Assembly (NCBI GenBank): GCA_030671985.1 | Contig: DAOVHI010000054.1 | Location: 1-8,825 of the forward strand | Length of the DNA: 8,825 nucleotides | From: a bacterium | GTDB taxonomy: Bacteria > JAHJDO01 | Reading direction: 5' to 3' | Shown: positions 6,683 to 8,825 of the stretch, one piece after another | Numbering within the stretch: position 1 is the stretch's first letter | Layout: each line of letters opens with the position of its first letter | Notes under the pieces: model-generated | Database searches by the model: none | What the model was told of the DNA's origin: nothing | Seen by the model: the letters and a program-made list of their open reading frames with translations, nothing else | Program-made: the position numbers and the translations under genes

Positions 6683-6739
6683 TTAAGAATTAATAACTGA
6701 TTGAAAATTAGAAATTAAGAACTTTCTTTACAGTGTGTC
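6683..6739. repeat. AT-rich quasi-repeat in the gap between secretin and exonuclease genes
   Basis: The 57-base gap contains irregular copies of a 7-8 base unit on the plus strand (ATTGAAA, ATTAGAA, ATTAAGAA, plus a leading TTAAGAATTAAT). There is no terminator-type stem with a U-tract, no ribosome binding site and no clear promoter. A similar but shorter AATTAAAAATTAATT run fills the 14-base gap between rho and the membrane-protein gene. Whether these are related repeats or only AT-biased spacers cannot be decided here. Confidence 0.35.
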
Positions 6740-8825
6740 TTATTGCGCAGTCCGCGAACTCCCGCTGACATCCAATATGTTAACAGTTACAAATATCAAA
6801 AGCTTCCTTTTATCACTGCTATTTGACTTGTATTGAAACAATTTACCCAACAGAGGAATATCTGAAAGAAAAGGCACTTTATGTACGGTTTTTCCTGCCG
6901 TATCTTCCATAAATCCGCCAAGAACGATTGTATCTCCATCATGAACAGTTACCCACGTTTCTATGTCTTTGCTGTAAAAATTAGGTCTATTAATACTCGT
7001 TCCAGTTGTCCCTACTGTAGAAACTGTATAAGCCGTCCAACTTTCTACGTTACTAACCACAGGCTGCATGAATAATGTAACGCAGCGCGTAGCTTCATTC
7101 ACCTGTGGAGTAACATTCAATATCATGCCAACATCCCTTTCAGTAAACGTATAATCGTAACTTGTGGTGGTTACCCCATCTGTAGTTGTGCTACTGCTTG
7201 ACACTTCGTCTACATAACTTATTGTCTCAACAAATCTAACAATTCCAGGCTTGTTATTGAGAGTCGTCAACTTTGGAGCTGAAAGAGTATTCGTGTCTGC
7301 TCTGCTCTCTAACGCCTTAAGATAAGTTGTGAATTGCAATCTATTCAAGACAGCCGCATATGTTAGATCAATGCCGGTACTTCCAAGACCAGTAATGCCC
7401 CCAAGAATATCTCCTGTTACAGTATTGTCCCGTAGTGATGTGCCCAGAATATTAGTCTCCTGCGCGCCTATTCTCCACTTTGTTGAAACATCTTTAAACC
7501 CCATACCTATCTCTTTTCCTTCCACTAATCTCACATACACATATCTTGCCTCTATAGCAACCTGAACCGGGGCTCTGAGTTCAGCTAATACCTTCTCTGT
7601 CTTATCCAAATTTTCAGGGGTGTTTTTGACGAAAAGCTTATTAAGCTCACTTTGCACAGTGATACTAGCACCTTCCGGCTGAGGAACCAGTGTCTCTAAA
7701 AGCCGCTTTATGCTTTCACCGCCGCTTGCAGCCGCAGTTTCGCCGTCGGCGCCTTCTTCCTCTCCTGGTGGGCCAGCTGCGTCGTCACCTTCTTCGCCTC
7801 CGAATCCCGTTTCTGTCAAAGGGCGTATATTCATTGAAGATCCATACTCCAACGTATAGACTCTTGTTTCCAGGTCTTCAAGAGGCTGAGACAAAATCCT
7901 TGACTTGGTAGAGACCCATATATACTCCTTCGTAAACTTATAATCCAGTCCTTTGGGCCTAAGTATCGCTTCAAGCACACTTAGGAGGGTCATATTCTGC
8001 AGAAAACATGTTACCTTTGTATTTATAGGACCTGTTGGCTGAGCAGGAGCCGCATTCTCTTCACCAAAGACTTCAGCCGGTTCTGCTGCAGGAGCAGCCG
8101 CCACTGGAGCAGGTATTTCACCGGAAAATATCGTCTCGTCAATAACAATATTAATGCCTGTCTGTTTTATCAAGAATAGTACCACATCTCTTAAATCCGT
8201 GCCTGTATACTTCACAATCGGTACTTCAATGCTGGCCGCTTTGTCTCTTAACAGTATAGCTGCGTCTACTTTTTCTTTCTTACGAACTAATTCTTTTATC
8301 TTTTTTACTTCGGCTGGGGGTAATTGGGCTTTAGTAACTTCTAACATTCTTTCATCAGAAATAACCTGAAGTTGTTTTTCTGCAACCTTTTCTTCCTTCA
8401 CTGTCTTTCCTGTTCTGATCTCTGATATCAAAAACGCTACGTTTCTCTGAAGATTTTCGTCTAAAATATCCGGAAGAATTTCCTCAAGTATTTTAATCGC
8501 TTCATCATATTCTCCTGCGTCTGCTTTTACTTTGGCATCCGTAATCTTATCCTGTATATCTCTCTTTCTTAATTTCTCTTTTCTCGCTATTTGTTTTTTA
8601 GCAACATTCGCCTGCCGAGCAGATTCCCTTTCTGTCTGCTCTTCAAGTGATGCTTCTGAAGCTTTTAAATATTCCGCCGCCCCTTCATGCGTAGAGCTAA
8701 GGAAAAGAACTGCTTTGAACTCATCTATCGCGCCAGAATATTCGTCATTACGGTATAACTTCTTGCCATCCCTGTAATGCACTTCTATCTTATTCTCTAA
8801 TTTCTCTTTTTCTGCCTGCTTGCGC
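6740..8825 (-). CDS. Outer-membrane secretin of type II secretion/type IV pilus type (5' end beyond window)
   Basis: Secretins form the large gated ring through which pili or folded proteins cross the outer membrane. The frame is open to the right edge (codons for RKQAEKEKLENKIE precede the GTG at 8782), so the true start and signal peptide are outside. Numbering from that GTG: TPR-like helices (about 1-45 and 85-125) flank a Lys/Arg/Glu/Gln-rich coiled-coil-like stretch (45-85). An STN/N0-like domain follows (about 187-295, TDLRDVVLFLIKQTGINIVID), split by an Ala/Pro-rich insert (about 222-251). A second ring-forming domain (about 305-403) holds an acidic Gly/Glu/Asp insert (about 327-356). 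The secretin core runs from PVQVAIEARYV (405) through SAPKLTTLNN and VGMILNVTPQV to the signature VPFLSDIPLLGKLF (636-649) and KLLIFVTVNIL. Whether it serves a type IV pilus or type II secretion system is not shown. A TPR-bearing N-terminus is unlike classic PilQ or GspD. Confidence 0.93.
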   Translation of the reverse strand, partial: RKQAEKEKLENKIEVHYRDGKKLYRNDEYSGAIDEFKAVLFLSSTHEGAAEYLKASEASLEEQTERESARQANVAKKQIARKEKLRKRDIQDKITDAKVKADAGEYDEAIKILEEILPDILDENLQRNVAFLISEIRTGKTVKEEKVAEKQLQVISDERMLEVTKAQLPPAEVKKIKELVRKKEKVDAAILLRDKAASIEVPIVKYTGTDLRDVVLFLIKQTGINIVIDETIFSGEIPAPVAAAPAAEPAEVFGEENAAPAQPTGPINTKVTCFLQNMTLLSVLEAILRPKGLDYKFTKEYIWVSTKSRILSQPLEDLETRVYTLEYGSSMNIRPLTETGFGGEEGDDAAGPPGEEEGADGETAAASGGESIKRLLETLVPQPEGASITVQSELNKLFVKNTPENLDKTEKVLAELRAPVQVAIEARYVYVRLVEGKEIGMGFKDVSTKWRIGAQETNILGTSLRDNTVTGDILGGITGLGSTGIDLTYAAVLNRLQFTTYLKALESRADTNTLSAPKLTTLNNKPGIVRFVETISYVDEVSSSSTTTDGVTTTSYDYTFTERDVGMILNVTPQVNEATRCVTLFMQPVVSNVESWTAYTVSTVGTTGTSINRPNFYSKDIETWVTVHDGDTIVLGGFMEDTAGKTVHKVPFLSDIPLLGKLFQYKSNSSDKRKLLIFVTVNILDVSGSSRTAQ

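Noticed and set aside
6683-6739. Possible terminator after the secretin gene
   Set aside because: Only tiny AT stems are present and there is no GC-rich stem followed by a U-tract.
7562-7584. Inverted repeat CTGAAC/GTTCAG within the secretin gene
   Set aside because: It encodes the conserved LRAPVQV entry to the secretin core; six-base arms with an 11-base loop can arise by chance on native codons.
8780-8782. GTG as the start of the secretin
   Set aside because: The frame continues open to the window edge, there is no signal peptide after the GTG, and the charged helical region is cut in its middle; the gene is better treated as 5'-partial.

Overview
All seven genes in this 8.8 kb window lie on the minus strand, almost head to tail. 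Read in the direction of transcription (high to low coordinates) they are: an outer-membrane secretin (start beyond the right edge), a stand-alone PolA-type 5'-3' exonuclease, dephospho-CoA kinase (coaE), transcription termination factor Rho, a large multi-spanning membrane protein of the GT-C/STT3-like glycosyltransferase type, NusA, and the first 220 codons of translation initiation factor IF-2 (infB, cut by the left edge). Every gap is under 90 bases and coaE overlaps rho by 8 bases. No RNA gene, CRISPR array or insertion sequence was seen.

The window suggests a didermic (secretin-bearing), AT-rich, probably uncultured bacterium. The gene set, the Lys-rich proteins, the secretin with Ala/Pro/Glu-rich inserts and the style of short interspersed palindromes remind me of candidate phyla such as Omnitrophota. 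This is an impression from memory, not a placement. Gene order is partly conventional (nusA-infB; a polA-like gene beside coaE) and partly not: rimP, which normally precedes nusA, is absent from its usual place, and a GT-C membrane protein and rho stand there instead.

rho, nusA and infB form an information-processing block (termination, elongation/antitermination, translation initiation). nusA has signs of its own control: a plausible sigma70-type promoter over the end of the upstream gene, and a leader hairpin whose 3' arm could alternatively pair with the nusA ribosome binding site.

The most unusual signal is a set of short, GC-rich, palindromic elements inside protein-coding genes and in frame: a 36-base element in coaE (12 codons, exact inverted ends), a 27-base element in the GT-C gene (9 codons, VGAGLAPAL), and a nearly perfect 17-base palindrome 115 bases from the latter. 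They resemble families of interspersed palindromes and recall the Rickettsia palindromic elements that insert into genes and are translated. Other oddities are a CoaE P-loop ending in Asn instead of Ser/Thr, a PolA exonuclease domain with no polymerase following it, and an STT3-like protein lacking the WWDYG catalytic signature.
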